Counted from the stretch's first letter, positions 26,430 through 35,979 are shown. The stretch: DNA of 64,000 nucleotides from Pseudobdellovibrionaceae bacterium (GCA_013359135.1 JABWCN010000009.1:1-64000); one strand, 5' to 3'. The notes: generated by a model not told the origin, from the letters alone. Translations and numbers: made by a program.

Positions 26430-27632
26430 ATGCAAGCAAGAATGTTATTTATATTAATTACCCTCTCTCTGGACATGATTGGCATTGGTATCATTATCCC
26501 CTCCCTGCCAGACATTTTAAAAAAATTCATTGCTGATCCTGAGCTTGCCACTCAAAGTTTTGGTTATTTTATTTCAATCTATGCCATCATGCAGTTTCTA
26601 GCCTCACCTTTACTGGGTGCCATTTCAGACTGGAAAGGACGAAGACCTGTTTTACTTGTTTCACTGTTGATGGCTGGAATTGATTACCTGGTTATGGCTT
26701 TTGCTCCTAATCTCACAATTCTTTTTGCGGGCAGAGTGTTAGCTGGCCTCACCGGAGCTAATTTCACCGTAGCCATGGCCTATATTTCTGATGTGAGTAA
26801 CGACGAGAATCGTGCAAAAAATTTTGGCTTATCGGGTGCCGCTTTTGGACTTGGTTTTATAATCGGCCCAGCTATCGGTGGTTGGCTAGGGGGAATAGAC
26901 CCTCATTATCCTTTCCTGGTAGCCGCCGTGATGAACTTACTTAATTTTGCTTTTGGTCTTTTTATTTTACCCGAATCACTTCCCAAAGAAAAAAGAAGGG
27001 TCTTTACAAAAAACCAAATTAATCCCTTTAAATCATTAGGAAAGCTCTTAGGAAATAAAGAACTCCTAGTCTTTTTTCTAATTCACTTCTGCTTGCAATT
27101 GGCAGGACAAACTCACCCCTCTATCTGGAGTCTCTACACCCACAGCCGTTTCGAGTGGAGCCCCTCCCAAATTGGTGCCTCTCTAGCTGTTGTTGGAATT
27201 ATGTCTGCACTCACTCAAGGTTTTTTAACCCCTAAGATTATTGCATTTCTCGGCGAGAAAAAAACTGTAGTTTTTGGAGCCCTTGGAAATAGTTTTGGTT
27301 TTTTGTTTTTTGGTTTAGCAAATCAAGGGTGGATGATTTATCTATTATTAATTATTACTTCTATTTTTTGGACCGCAGGGCCTGCACTTCAATCACTGAT
27401 TTCTAAACAGGTCCCACCAAGTGAACAAGGTGAACTACAAGGATCATTATTTAGCCTCACAAGTCTTGCTAGTATTTTATGCCCGGTAATTAGCACTCAA
27501 GCTTTTGCTTACTTTAGTCACCAAAATACTCTAGGAATAAAGTTGCCAGGAGCTCCCTATTTTTTTGCATTTATTGTGGCTTTTACAGCCTTCACCCTTG
27601 CAGTGAAAGCTAAAGAAAAACAAAGCTTATAA
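26430..27632 (+). CDS. Tet(A)-type MFS exporter
   Basis: 400 residues from the ATG at 26430; a GTG 9 bases earlier is also in frame. Twelve hydrophobic spans. The first span carries [18 protein letters not shown], typical of the TCR/TetA group (DHA1). The loop 2-3 signature [14 protein letters not shown] follows, then [19 protein letters not shown] and the span-5 motif [12 protein letters not shown]. Such proton antiporters export tetracyclines or other small molecules; the substrate cannot be read from sequence. No TetR-type regulator gene adjoins it, unlike classical tet loci, so a general efflux role is likely. Confidence 0.85.
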   Translation: MQARMLFILITLSLDMIGIGIIIPSLPDILKKFIADPELATQSFGYFISIYAIMQFLASPLLGAISDWKGRRPVLLVSLLMAGIDYLVMAFAPNLTILFAGRVLAGLTGANFTVAMAYISDVSNDENRAKNFGLSGAAFGLGFIIGPAIGGWLGGIDPHYPFLVAAVMNLLNFAFGLFILPESLPKEKRRVFTKNQINPFKSLGKLLGNKELLVFFLIHFCLQLAGQTHPSIWSLYTHSRFEWSPSQIGASLAVVGIMSALTQGFLTPKIIAFLGEKKTVVFGALGNSFGFLFFGLANQGWMIYLLLIITSIFWTAGPALQSLISKQVPPSEQGELQGSLFSLTSLASILCPVISTQAFAYFSHQNTLGIKLPGAPYFFAFIVAFTAFTLAVKAKEKQSL

Positions 27633-27660
27633 ATATTAAACTCTTTATAGGCTCATTAAT

Positions 27661-28431
27661 TTACTTGAAAAATTGCCTCACTCTTCGAACATCAAAGGCA
27701 AGATTCTCTAAGCGCTCTTGAAAAGAATCAATCTTGTGAATAACTTGCTTGATTTCTTTTTCTTTGAGATTTTCTTTTTTTACAAAGGCTTTTAAACCCT
27801 TCAACGCTGTTCTAGCTCCCTCAATTGAAAAACGATCCCTATGAAGTAACTTTCGAATTAGAAAGGCATTCTCAACATCTTTTTTGGTATACAGTCTTTG
27901 GTTATTATGAGCTTTTTTAGGTTTTAAAATTTCAAATTCACTTTCCCAATACCTCAGAACATACTGTTTAATACCCAGTAAATCAGCAACATCCCCAATC
28001 TTAAATCCCATTTTATCTGGAATAGTGTTCAACTCCTGCAATAACTGATCATCACAGAGGGCTGCTGGCATGGATAGTGGCTCTGTAGCCATCAAAGGCG
28101 CCTCTAAACTATCAATAGCAGGTAGATTTTCTAAAGGTTCATTTTCTAAGTTTACCGAGAGCAGCAATTCATTACCTAACTCATGTTCTAAATTTATCAT
28201 ATCTGAACTTGAAGATGCCAAGGTCGTGTTAGGATTTTCCATAGTCGACTCCATTGAAGGCAAAGCAGAATATTCTCCACAAGAATCCGCTGGAGCTACC
28301 ACCACTTGATTAGCAATCGTAAATTCCATCTGTTCTTCTTTATAATCTAGAGGTAGTTGAATCTCTGGCAAGGTTCCCTGTGGATTATGTGCAGAGATTT
28401 TTTCTTGGCAATCTTTATTAGTTGTCGTCAT
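27661..28431 (-). CDS. MerR-family transcriptional regulator with long N-terminal extension
   Basis: 256 residues from the ATG at 28431 (AAAGGA five bases upstream), overlapping ihfA by 14 bases. The first ~140 residues are acidic and low in complexity (EYSALPSMESTMENPNTT, SLENLPAIDS-type). The MerR helix-turn-helix lies near 151-215: MGFKIGDVADLLGIKQYVLRYWESEF, LKPKK, QRLYTKKDVENAFLIRKLLH. A coiled coil follows (KENLKEKEIKQVIHKIDSF). It lacks effector cysteines. MerR genes directly after ihfA are common in delta-proteobacteria. The N-terminal extension is uncommon. Confidence 0.88.
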   Translation of the reverse strand: MTTTNKDCQEKISAHNPQGTLPEIQLPLDYKEEQMEFTIANQVVVAPADSCGEYSALPSMESTMENPNTTLASSSSDMINLEHELGNELLLSVNLENEPLENLPAIDSLEAPLMATEPLSMPAALCDDQLLQELNTIPDKMGFKIGDVADLLGIKQYVLRYWESEFEILKPKKAHNNQRLYTKKDVENAFLIRKLLHRDRFSIEGARTALKGLKAFVKKENLKEKEIKQVIHKIDSFQERLENLAFDVRRVRQFFK

Positions 28432-28762
28432 CCTCATCCTTTAACTGAGAATAATCTTCACCATTAAGCATAGCTCTTAACACTTGAGATGGTTTGAAGG
28501 TCAATTTTTTTCTGGCAGAAATCATAATCTGATCTCCAGTTTGAGGATTCCTTCCTACCCTTTCATGTTTCTGAGTCACAACAAAGTTTCCAAAACCGGA
28601 AATTTTGATTTTTTCGCCTTTGTTAAGTTCATCTTTAATAGAATTAAAAACCAACTCTACGAGCTCACTAGCCTCTTTTTTTGAAAATCCAATTTTTTCA
28701 TAAACTTTTTCAACAATATCAGCTTTTGTCATTGTTGACTTCCAAACGTTTTGACCAGCCAT
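28418..28762 (-). CDS. ihfA: Integration host factor alpha subunit
   Basis: 114 residues. Family start TMTKADIVEKVYEKIGFSKKEA, then LNKGEKIKISGFGNFVVTQK, and the beta-arm GRNPQTGDQIMI with the intercalating Pro, ending KLTFKPSQVLRAML and an acidic tail KDEDDDN. It bends DNA sharply at specific sites as a heterodimer with IhfB; IhfB is not in the window. GGAG lies 6 bases before the ATG. It follows pheT after a 178-base spacer that holds a tandem octamer tract and a palindrome, suggesting its own promoter besides read-through from pheST. Confidence 0.93.
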   Translation of the reverse strand: MAGQNVWKSTMTKADIVEKVYEKIGFSKKEASELVELVFNSIKDELNKGEKIKISGFGNFVVTQKHERVGRNPQTGDQIMISARKKLTFKPSQVLRAMLNGEDYSQLKDEDDDN

Positions 28763-28783
28763 AGTTTTCTCCGTGTTGCTATT

Positions 28784-28795
28784 CTCTTATAAGAG
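28784..28795. promoter_or_regulatory. Perfect 12-bp palindrome before ihfA
   Basis: CTCTTATAAGAG, centred 27 bases upstream of the ihfA ATG. It is symmetrical without loop, as for a dimeric repressor, and contains a TATAA core that could overlap a -10 box. Autoregulation of ihfA is known in E. coli, but the site here differs and the link is inference. Confidence 0.35.
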
Positions 28796-28861
28796 TTTAT
28801 TCTATCTACAAGCTTAACAAAATCAAGAAGTTAGAAGTATCCCCTCAAGCAGCGCGTCTAT

Positions 28862-28915
28862 TTTTTCCATTTTTCCATTTTTCCATTTTCCTATTTTTCT
28901 ATTCTTTTATTCATC
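28862..28915. repeat. Degenerate TTTTCCAT octamer tandem tract
   Basis: Units read ttttccat three times, then tttcctat, ttttctat and tcttttat with one or two substitutions each. On the coding (minus) strand this is a purine tract of repeated ATGGAAAA. It starts 26 bases after the pheT stop and lies in the spacer to ihfA. The units decay with distance from 28862. Confidence 0.7.
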
Positions 28916-28940
28916 GTCTTCAGTTTAATGGAACTAAGTT

Positions 28941-31424
28941 TTAGCGTAAATGAATTCCATATTGAGTTTTTAACTGAATCAAAATCTGTTCTTGCAATTG
29001 ATTCACCTGAGCCTCCTCTAATGTTTTCTCATGATCTTGAAGCTTAATTCTTAAAGCGACACTTTTTTTACCAGTATCTAGTTTTTCACCTTCATAGACA
29101 TCAAAAACATCCATTTTCAAGAGTGTTTTCCCAGCAGCTTTCTTTATCGTCTCAAATACTAAATCAATTGGTTGATATTTATCCATCACCAACGATAAAT
29201 CTCTTTCCACAATGGGAAAACGAGAAATATTTGTAACCCTTTTCACTCGGGCTACAGCGGGCAACATACCATCAAAATCAAACTCTCCAAAAGCCACGGG
29301 CACTCGTACTTTTTCTTCTTCCAAAAGCATAGGATGAACACTGCTAATGTATCCTCTTTTTCTACCTTCAACAATCAATACCGCTGTTTGGTAAGGATGA
29401 GCAAACTCTGGCAAATTCAACTCGTTGACTTTAGAAAACTCAGCTTGCTTCCAAGCAAAAGATTTAATTTTAAATTCTTTTAAAAGATTTTCAACAGCTT
29501 CCTTCAAACAGTATATCTGAGGAGCTTGAGACTGTGATCCCCATAAATCTTTTTCATTGCCCCAAGTAATTATACCCATATTCATTTTTTCAATGGAAGC
29601 TCCATTTTTAGAATGAAAAACCTTTCCAACCTCGAAAAGTTTTCCGGCTTCATTGCCATAACGAAGATTTGTTAGCGCATTTTTAAAAAGCCCCCAAAAC
29701 AACAAGGGTCTCATTACATTTAAATCCTCATTCAAAGGATTTTTTAGTTTTACAAGCATTTCAAATTTTTCAAGACCTAATCCAGAAAAATCAAAACCCT
29801 TATCTAAGTTCTGTTTTTTCAAATCTTTTTCGGCCAAAAAAGAATAATTAAAGGCGTGATTGAAACCAAAACTTTTCAAAAGACCATAAGTTTTAATCAT
29901 GTTAATATAAGTAGGATCATGGGCCGACGGTTTAGAGTGAAGTGGAGGAATCGACTCTGGTATCAACTCATAGCCTTCAAGACGAGCATATTCTTCGACT
30001 AAATCCATCTCTGTTTCTAGATCCACTCGAAAGCTTGGAGGCGTAATTCTAAACTCAACTTCAGAAATCTTTTCAACCTTACAAAAAAGCCTCTCAAGCC
30101 AGCTTACTAATTTATCAGCTTTGGCTTCAAACCCTAGCCTGTCTGTCAATGTTTGCAGCTGAATAGTGATTGTTTTACTACCAACAGGAGATGGGTAGAT
30201 ATCATAATGATCTCCGTAAACCTCGCCACCAGCTATTTTTTGAATTAAAAAAGCGGCACGATTAAGAGCCTCTAAAGTAATTTGTGGATCTACACCTCTT
30301 GAAAATCGATAAGCCGACTCACTCTCAACACCCAACAAACGAGAGGTCTTTCGAACTGAGTGAGATAAAAAGTAGGCTGACTCAAGAAACAGATTCTGAG
30401 TCTCATCAACGACACCTGAGTTTTTTCCACCAATTACTCCAGCAAGACACAAGGTTTTTTGATTCTTGTCTTTAATAGAAAGCTCTTCACCTGTTAAAAT
30501 CAGTTCAGTTCCATCAAGAGTCGTAAATTTTTCATCCTTGATAGGATGCCCCACCTTAAGAGTTCCTTGATCTATTTTATCAGCATCAAATGCATGCAGT
30601 GGCTGACCTAAATCCTGAAGAACAAAATTAGTAACATCGACAATATTATTAATAGATTTTAAACCTAATATTTCTAGTCTTTGCTTAAGCCATTCTGGAG
30701 ATGGACCTACCTTGACGCGTGCTAAAAACCGCCCAGAATATCTAGGACAAAGTGTATTATCTTCAACAGTGAGTTGAATTTTCTGTTTTGTCGATTTGTC
30801 CTCAATCATCCACTTTGTGTTTTCTTGCATTTCTTTTTGAAAGTCTGAAACCTTCAAAGATTTATTTAACAAACAGGAAAGTTCTCTAGCTAATCCAAAA
30901 TGACTTAATACATCAGCTCTATTAGGTGTAACTTTAATCTCAAATACCACATCATTTAATCCCTTATAGTCTGCAAAAGCAGTCCCCACCGGAGCTTCAC
31001 TATCGAGAATTGCAATTCCATCTGACGTGTCAGCCATCCCTAACTCTTTGTAGGAACAGAGCATACCATAAGATTCTACACTTCTAATCACGGATTTCTG
31101 AATCGCAAAGTTCCCAGGAAGCAGAGCCCCTGGCAAAGCCACAATCACACGGTCTCCTGTTTTATGATTTTGGGCCCCACAGACTATTTGGTGTACAATT
31201 CCTTGCCCCGTAGTCACTCGACACAAAGAAAGTTTATCGGCATTAGGATGTTTGTCTTTTTCCAAGATCAAACCAATCACCACGTTCTCAAAGTCTTTTG
31301 ATTTATTTTCTATACCTTCCACCTCTAAACCTGCTTTAGTTAATACCTCAGCTAAAACATCGGGTTTTTTGTAGTAGTCAGACAAATCTAAATAATCACT
31401 TAACCAATTCAATGAAATTTTCAT
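28941..31424 (-). CDS. pheT: Phenylalanyl-tRNA synthetase beta subunit
   Basis: 827 residues from the ATG at 31424 (GAGG seven bases upstream); a TTG further up adds four. N-terminal B1 (MKISLNWLSDYLDLS) and EMAP/tRNA-binding domain (VVIGLILEKDKHPNADKLSLCRV, IVCGAQN). The B3/B4 domain follows (EIKVTPNRADVLSHFGLARE), then B5, the catalytic-like core, and the C-terminal ferredoxin-like anticodon-binding domain (RFPIVERDLSLVMDK... KLDTGKKSVALRIKLQD). It forms the alpha2-beta2 enzyme with PheS, including editing of Tyr-tRNAPhe in B3/B4. pheS lies 57 bases upstream. Confidence 0.97.
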   Translation of the reverse strand: MKISLNWLSDYLDLSDYYKKPDVLAEVLTKAGLEVEGIENKSKDFENVVIGLILEKDKHPNADKLSLCRVTTGQGIVHQIVCGAQNHKTGDRVIVALPGALLPGNFAIQKSVIRSVESYGMLCSYKELGMADTSDGIAILDSEAPVGTAFADYKGLNDVVFEIKVTPNRADVLSHFGLARELSCLLNKSLKVSDFQKEMQENTKWMIEDKSTKQKIQLTVEDNTLCPRYSGRFLARVKVGPSPEWLKQRLEILGLKSINNIVDVTNFVLQDLGQPLHAFDADKIDQGTLKVGHPIKDEKFTTLDGTELILTGEELSIKDKNQKTLCLAGVIGGKNSGVVDETQNLFLESAYFLSHSVRKTSRLLGVESESAYRFSRGVDPQITLEALNRAAFLIQKIAGGEVYGDHYDIYPSPVGSKTITIQLQTLTDRLGFEAKADKLVSWLERLFCKVEKISEVEFRITPPSFRVDLETEMDLVEEYARLEGYELIPESIPPLHSKPSAHDPTYINMIKTYGLLKSFGFNHAFNYSFLAEKDLKKQNLDKGFDFSGLGLEKFEMLVKLKNPLNEDLNVMRPLLFWGLFKNALTNLRYGNEAGKLFEVGKVFHSKNGASIEKMNMGIITWGNEKDLWGSQSQAPQIYCLKEAVENLLKEFKIKSFAWKQAEFSKVNELNLPEFAHPYQTAVLIVEGRKRGYISSVHPMLLEEEKVRVPVAFGEFDFDGMLPAVARVKRVTNISRFPIVERDLSLVMDKYQPIDLVFETIKKAAGKTLLKMDVFDVYEGEKLDTGKKSVALRIKLQDHEKTLEEAQVNQLQEQILIQLKTQYGIHLR

Positions 31425-31481
31425 TTTAATCCTCAAAAACTTGCATCATTTTATTACCACTTATTTAAAAAGTGGATCCAT

Positions 31482-32504
31482 TTAAAATTGTTTTAAAAAA
31501 GACAAATTATTCTCCGGCAACAAACGAATATCTGGAATACCATACTTTATTACAGCCATCCTTTCGATACCAAAACCAAAGGCAAAACCGGTCCACTCTG
31601 GATATTTAATTTTAGCTGCTTGTAAAACCTTAGGATTCATAAGACCAGCTCCTCCGATTTCAATCCAACCCGTCTGCTTACACAAACTACAACCAGCACC
31701 TTTACAAATTGGGCACTGGCAATCCACTTCGGCTGAAGGCTCTGTAAAAGGGAAAAAACTTGGACGAAAACGTGTTTTTAACTCGGAACCAAAAAATTCC
31801 CGCACAAAAAAGGAAATAGTTCCCTTTAGATCCGCCATAGAAATCTTTTTATCCACACACATTCCTTCGATTTGGTGAAAATTAGGTAAATGTGAAATAT
31901 CGCTATCACAACGAAATACAGGTCCTGTTCCTAAAATTCTTAATGGTAGTTCTTCTTTTTCAAGAGCATGAATTTGAATCGGCGAAGTGTGAGTTCTAAG
32001 CACCTGAGTATCATCAACAAAAAAAGTATCTTGCATATCGCGAGCTGGATGATTTTTAGGGATATTAAGAGCTTCAAAATTATAATAATCACTCTCTATT
32101 GAGGGCCCCAATCTCAGCGAGTACCCAAGCCTTGATAATACTTGAACAATCTCTTCCGTTACAAGGTACACCGGATGAGCCGCACCAACTCCTTTAGCTG
32201 TTGATGGCAAACTTAGATCTAAATACTCTGATTTCATTTGCTCTAGAATTTCATTCTTTTTTAAACGTTCAAAACACTGATCATGAATTTGCTCAAGAGC
32301 TTGCTTCACCTCATTGACTTTCTTTCCAAAGACCGGCTTTTCTTCTTTGGAAAGTTTAGCCATTTCTTTCATGATCTCGGTGAATTCTCCTGTTTTACCA
32401 AGATATTGAACCTTCATTTGATAAAGCTCATCACGGTTTGTGGCTGAGTTTAATTGTTTCATTGCTTTGTCATGTATTTCTTGTAACTTTTCGTAAATAG
32501 TCAT
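31482..32504 (-). CDS. pheS: Phenylalanyl-tRNA synthetase alpha subunit
   Basis: 340 residues, usual length. An N-terminal coiled coil is followed by the class II catalytic core: motif 1 region [31 protein letters not shown], motif 2 [21 protein letters not shown], and motif 3 [41 protein letters not shown] adds four cysteines that can bind zinc. This insertion occurs in many bacterial PheS proteins. First gene of pheS-pheT-ihfA-merR. No leader peptide with phenylalanine codons was seen upstream. Confidence 0.97.
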   Translation of the reverse strand: MTIYEKLQEIHDKAMKQLNSATNRDELYQMKVQYLGKTGEFTEIMKEMAKLSKEEKPVFGKKVNEVKQALEQIHDQCFERLKKNEILEQMKSEYLDLSLPSTAKGVGAAHPVYLVTEEIVQVLSRLGYSLRLGPSIESDYYNFEALNIPKNHPARDMQDTFFVDDTQVLRTHTSPIQIHALEKEELPLRILGTGPVFRCDSDISHLPNFHQIEGMCVDKKISMADLKGTISFFVREFFGSELKTRFRPSFFPFTEPSAEVDCQCPICKGAGCSLCKQTGWIEIGGAGLMNPKVLQAAKIKYPEWTGFAFGFGIERMAVIKYGIPDIRLLPENNLSFLKQF

Positions 32505-32697
32505 GTTTTAGACTATGACAGGCACCCCCATAGGACGCAAGGAATTTCTTACCATCAGCTCCTTCGTAGATGCCTATTTGGTTAGCTTTTTTTTAACAAT
32601 TTCCTTTGGTAAAATTCATAGCCTTGTAGATTTTTTTTGCCTTTACTCCTCAATATCAGTATTTAAGTTCTATAGAAATCAAGTGAAAGGATCTTCC

Positions 32698-33369
32698 ATG
32701 GAAACCTTCAACAGTTTTCCGGCCCCAAATGACCAAACCCCTCAAGAGACGATGACGGCACATCCCATTTCCAAAGAGTTTATTTATGCTGGTTTTTGGA
32801 GACGTCTGATTGCAGCTATGATTGACGGTGCTATTCTTGCTGTTCCTGCGCTGATTTTTAATATCGCCATTCCTTATGTTGGAGGTGCTATACTAGCCCT
32901 CTTTTTTAGACCCATATTTGATGCGTCACCGATTGGCGCAACTCCAGGACGAGCTTTCATGGGACTTAAAATGATAGACCTTAATGGCGGCAAGGTCAGC
33001 TATAAGCAAGCCTACATCCGTTACTTTGGCTCTATTTTATCTGCAATGCTGTGTGGTTTTGGCTACTTCATAAGTCTCTTTTCAAAAAAAAGACAAACCC
33101 TTCACGACATGATTGCTGGTACTTTAGTAATCGAAAAGGAAATTCCAGAGTCAACTCACTTTTTTAAACTTTGGATCAATGAAATTTCCAAACTTTTTAC
33201 CCGTATGGATGAAGATTTAATTCCAAACTCTGGAGCTTCTACAGCAAACACTTCCCCGTTAACAGACTTAGAAAGACAACTATCAAGTCTTAAAAGTTTA
33301 ATGGATCAGGGGCTAATCACCCCCGACGACTATGAAAGAAAAAAAACGGAACTTTTAAGTAAAATTTAA
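32698..33369 (+). CDS. RDD membrane protein with SHOCT-like tail
   Basis: 223 residues from the ATG at 32698, preceded by AAAGGA seven bases upstream; the open frame to 32515 lacks a ribosome site. The RDD domain is at about 30-130: FWRRLIAAMIDGAILAVPAL with the Arg-Arg-Asp signature, ATPGRAFMGLKMIDLNGG, and a second and third span, ending KKRQTLHDMIAGT. A C-terminal helix pair, LERQLSSLKSLMDQGLITPDDYERKKTELL, is a SHOCT-type oligomerisation motif. RDD proteins are poorly known, some being Na+/H+ antiporters. A 193-base gap separates it from divergent pheS. Confidence 0.8.
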   Translation: METFNSFPAPNDQTPQETMTAHPISKEFIYAGFWRRLIAAMIDGAILAVPALIFNIAIPYVGGAILALFFRPIFDASPIGATPGRAFMGLKMIDLNGGKVSYKQAYIRYFGSILSAMLCGFGYFISLFSKKRQTLHDMIAGTLVIEKEIPESTHFFKLWINEISKLFTRMDEDLIPNSGASTANTSPLTDLERQLSSLKSLMDQGLITPDDYERKKTELLSKI

Positions 33370-33407
33370 TTTCTAGTTTATGCTAAATATTATAAAACTT
33401 GCTCTAT

Positions 33408-33878
33408 TTATTTATTTGTAACATTAAAAATATAAGTTTCATTTGTTGATGTTTTGGTTATCAAACTGAATGATTTTGCAGATTGTCTTTTTACATCAAC
33501 AATTTCATAGGTTTTAAAACTAAAACCACCTTTAATTATCATGAGATTGAAAACAAGATATTTTGTACCTTTTTGGAGAACACCTATGACAAAACTATAT
33601 CCTGGTTGAGGCGAATGGAAAAAATTAAAGTATCCTGCACCTTTTACATCATTATCTGAAAAGAGATACCTATCTGCAATTTTATCCGTTAGTTGTTTCT
33701 CCAAAAGAATGTAATTTTCTATTGTGTCATTAGTATCTAAGTCACCTTCTTTATGAACTCTTACTTCCCCATCAAAAGACAAACTCAATGGTTGGTATTG
33801 ACGAATATTTTTAGATACTTGAGCTTCAGAAAAAAAAGATATCGTTAATAATAAAGCAAAAAGATTTAAAATTTTCAT
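33408..33878 (-). CDS. Secreted hypothetical protein
   Basis: 156 residues from the ATG at 33878, which has AAGGAGG about 6 bases upstream and gives a signal peptide (MKILNLFALLLTISFFSEAQ). The mature part is beta-rich: LSLSFDGEVRVHKEG, a KQLTDKIADRYLFSDNDVKGAGYF segment, YSFVIGVLQKGTKYLVFNLMII, and a final TSTNETYIFNVTN. No family recognised. It converges on the RDD gene. Confidence 0.6.
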   Translation of the reverse strand: MKILNLFALLLTISFFSEAQVSKNIRQYQPLSLSFDGEVRVHKEGDLDTNDTIENYILLEKQLTDKIADRYLFSDNDVKGAGYFNFFHSPQPGYSFVIGVLQKGTKYLVFNLMIIKGGFSFKTYEIVDVKRQSAKSFSLITKTSTNETYIFNVTNK

Positions 33879-34108
33879 ACCTAGCCTCCTTAAAGAATAG
33901 GACCCATCATACATGATCCCCTAAAAAAATTCTCCTGTAGATTTTTAGACACTTTTTGCCTTTCTATAATTACTTAACTTCTCTAGTAATGCTTTAGAAC
34001 TAACTGACTGCCAAGGGATCTTAAGATAGCCTAGATTCTTCGTCATTTTTTGGCAGTTTGTCTATTTATCTACAGTTTTATTTTTATATAAACTCTAAAG
34101 TAGGCACT

Positions 34109-34297
34109 ATGAATAATGACTCAAAAGTGCTTGATCCTATTATTTTACTCTCCAATGATTCCTACACTCCCATTTATCAAAGCCTTCTGCACTACTTAAA
34201 TTCAAAAGCAAATGATAAAGAACTGAATCAATATCTAATGGATTTTTTTAGCGGAATCCTCGCTAAAAAACCTCATAGAAAGGATTCTTATAGCTAA
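34109..34297 (+). CDS. Small hypothetical protein, 62 residues
   Basis: The ATG at 34109 is preceded by gtaggc; a longer frame opens at 34058. The peptide (MNNDSKVLDPIILLSND... QSLLHYLNSKANDKELNQYL... GILAKKPHRK) is soluble and helical. It ends immediately at a long inverted repeat that may be its terminator. Coding status rests only on frame, spacing and this downstream hairpin. Confidence 0.35.
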   Translation: MNNDSKVLDPIILLSNDSYTPIYQSLLHYLNSKANDKELNQYLMDFFSGILAKKPHRKDSYS

Positions 34298-34298
34298 A

Positions 34299-34372
34299 AA
34301 AAATCAATGGTCTCTAACGCACTCAACATTTTCAAATATTCATCAGTGCTTTAGATTCTACCATTGATTTTT
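34299..34372. terminator. Long inverted repeat, bidirectional terminator-like
   Basis: AAATCAATGGT with preceding A-run (to 34311) pairs perfectly with ACCATTGATTT and its T-run (from 34360). Inside, GCACT (34319-34323) pairs with AGTGC (34345-34349). The A-run before the left arm gives T's on the minus strand, the T-run after the right arm gives T's on the plus strand. It lies between the small ORF and the convergent C1A peptidase and so could stop both. Confidence 0.6.
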
Positions 34373-34378
34373 ATATCA

Positions 34379-35914
34379 TTAAGGATTATTTACCTGTACG
34401 AAAACTGATGGGGACTGAAATTGATATTTCAACTTTTCTGTCTGGATTTTACCTACCACCCAAACTTCATACTTACCATTTTTTAATTGCCCTGTAGCCC
34501 AAGTTAAATCCATAACTTCAGATTGACTTTTAGTTTGTCTGACAACTTCATAACCTTCTGCATTTTTAAAATGAAACTCAATATCGGTTAATGGTACCGA
34601 TTGGCTTCGCGCCTGGATTTGCACTTCCACTCGACCGCTAAGAACATTCAAGCTTTGAGTGTTTTTGAATTTAAAACTAACATCAACTACCGGTTGCTGA
34701 TTAAGTATATAAAATACATGAGGTCTTGAGGTCAAAGTGATTCGCCCCTGTTCATCTCTACTTGTAATAACAACTTCATACTTGCCATCTTTAAGTGTCG
34801 TCGTATCTAATTCTACGTCCTCATTTAACCGAGAGGTTAAGGTCTTAAGTTCTAAACTTCTACTGGAAAGATCTTTTATTGTGTAGTTTAAACTTTCTGT
34901 TTCTTTGAGACCACTTGTTGTCAATTTAAATTTAATATTCTGCGATAAAATATCTTGATTTCTTGGGTACTCGAGCACTAAATACTTAGAGCTCGTTGGC
35001 ACTTCATATAACCATGTCTGATTTCCAATACCAGAAATATCTTCGTAAGAGATATAACCAAAACCTTTTTCGCCCCACGAATCTCCCCAACTATTACGAA
35101 TCAAAAAAGCTTGTTTCTCGTCATCATAACCTACTAAAGAAATAGCATGTCCCCCAAGAGCTGGTCCCTTAACATGCTTGTAAACTCCATGGCTGTATGC
35201 TAAAAAATCTTCATATACTTTCATGGTTGTGACTAATGGACCTTTCAAAAGAGCTTTTTTAACTTTTTCTTTATTTTTAAAAAACCATGTTGGCCTTTCA
35301 AAATCGATAATTTTAACTACTCTAGAATCGCTATCTTGACAGCGACTTTGACATGCCTGATCGTCACCTTGAGCACCTGAAATATAAGGCATACAAGCCT
35401 CATCAACCACGCCCGTTTTTTTCAAAAACTTAGCTGCAGGCTCTGGCCGCCAACCGTAACTGCATTTCCCACCTCCGCAGGAAAATAAATGCTGAGGAGA
35501 AAGTTGTAAATTTAAAAATGGATTCACAGCTGTCACATTAATTTGAGTCTCTAAGGTTGCTACCGCTGCAAAAGCCACGCAGGAACCACAGACTCCTTGA
35601 TTTTTTACAGGTGATACCCAATTTTTCCCAGCGACATCGCGCCAATCCCATTTGCTAGGTCTGACATTTGCTTTCTCCAAGACATCAATCTCTTGAAACT
35701 CAACAAGCTTGTCATCCACTTCTAAATTGAACATCTGCCTTAACTGTTTTTCTGTTAAAGATGTTAACCAATTTTCCTTTGCATACCAGGAATTCTGATT
35801 CAGTGCCTTAGTATTCTGACTGGTTTGCTCAATGGCTTTATTAATAGCTTTGACATCAATTTCTTTACCCCAGGTCAGCATCGCTAACATGAATACCAAA
35901 ATAGTAATCTTCAT
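34379..35914 (-). CDS. Secreted C1A papain-family cysteine peptidase
   Basis: 511 residues: signal peptide (MKITILVFMLAMLTWG), propeptide to ~85, mature papain domain ~88-300, then two Ig-like beta domains (about 305-510). Catalytic residues are complete: Gln106, Cys112 in GVCGSCVAF, His256 in GGHAISLVGYDD and Asn274 in RNSWGDSWG. Paired cysteines (C146/C151, C174/C188/C192) fit disulfides in a periplasmic or secreted enzyme. The repeated tail units YEVVITSRDEQGRI and YEVWVVGKI resemble each other and may bind substrate or cell surface. Strong AGGAGG ribosome site. It lies just after the terminator of the clostripain gene on the same strand. Confidence 0.93.
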   Translation of the reverse strand: MKITILVFMLAMLTWGKEIDVKAINKAIEQTSQNTKALNQNSWYAKENWLTSLTEKQLRQMFNLEVDDKLVEFQEIDVLEKANVRPSKWDWRDVAGKNWVSPVKNQGVCGSCVAFAAVATLETQINVTAVNPFLNLQLSPQHLFSCGGGKCSYGWRPEPAAKFLKKTGVVDEACMPYISGAQGDDQACQSRCQDSDSRVVKIIDFERPTWFFKNKEKVKKALLKGPLVTTMKVYEDFLAYSHGVYKHVKGPALGGHAISLVGYDDEKQAFLIRNSWGDSWGEKGFGYISYEDISGIGNQTWLYEVPTSSKYLVLEYPRNQDILSQNIKFKLTTSGLKETESLNYTIKDLSSRSLELKTLTSRLNEDVELDTTTLKDGKYEVVITSRDEQGRITLTSRPHVFYILNQQPVVDVSFKFKNTQSLNVLSGRVEVQIQARSQSVPLTDIEFHFKNAEGYEVVRQTKSQSEVMDLTWATGQLKNGKYEVWVVGKIQTEKLKYQFQSPSVFVQVNNP

Positions 35915-35926
35915 TCTTTCCCCTCC

Positions 35927-35979
35927 TAAAAAAATAAAAACAATAAGAACCTTATATTAAATACTAGGTTCTTATTGTT
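35927..35979 (-). terminator. Strong rho-independent terminator after clostripain gene
   Basis: Perfect 14-bp stem: AACAATAAGAACCT (35939-35952) with AGGTTCTTATTGTT (35966-35979), 13-base loop. On the minus strand the stem is followed by TTTTTATTTTTTT. It directly precedes the AGGAGG ribosome site of the downstream C1A gene, so that gene needs a promoter inside or beyond the terminator, or read-through. Confidence 0.88.

Noticed and set aside
28862-28915. CRISPR-like array
   Set aside because: Units are only 8 bases and contiguous, with no spacers; no cas gene is nearby. No other CRISPR candidate was seen in the window.
32505-32697. Attenuator or T-box leader for pheS
   Set aside because: No leader peptide with Phe codons, no T-box sequence and no terminator-antiterminator pair found before pheS.
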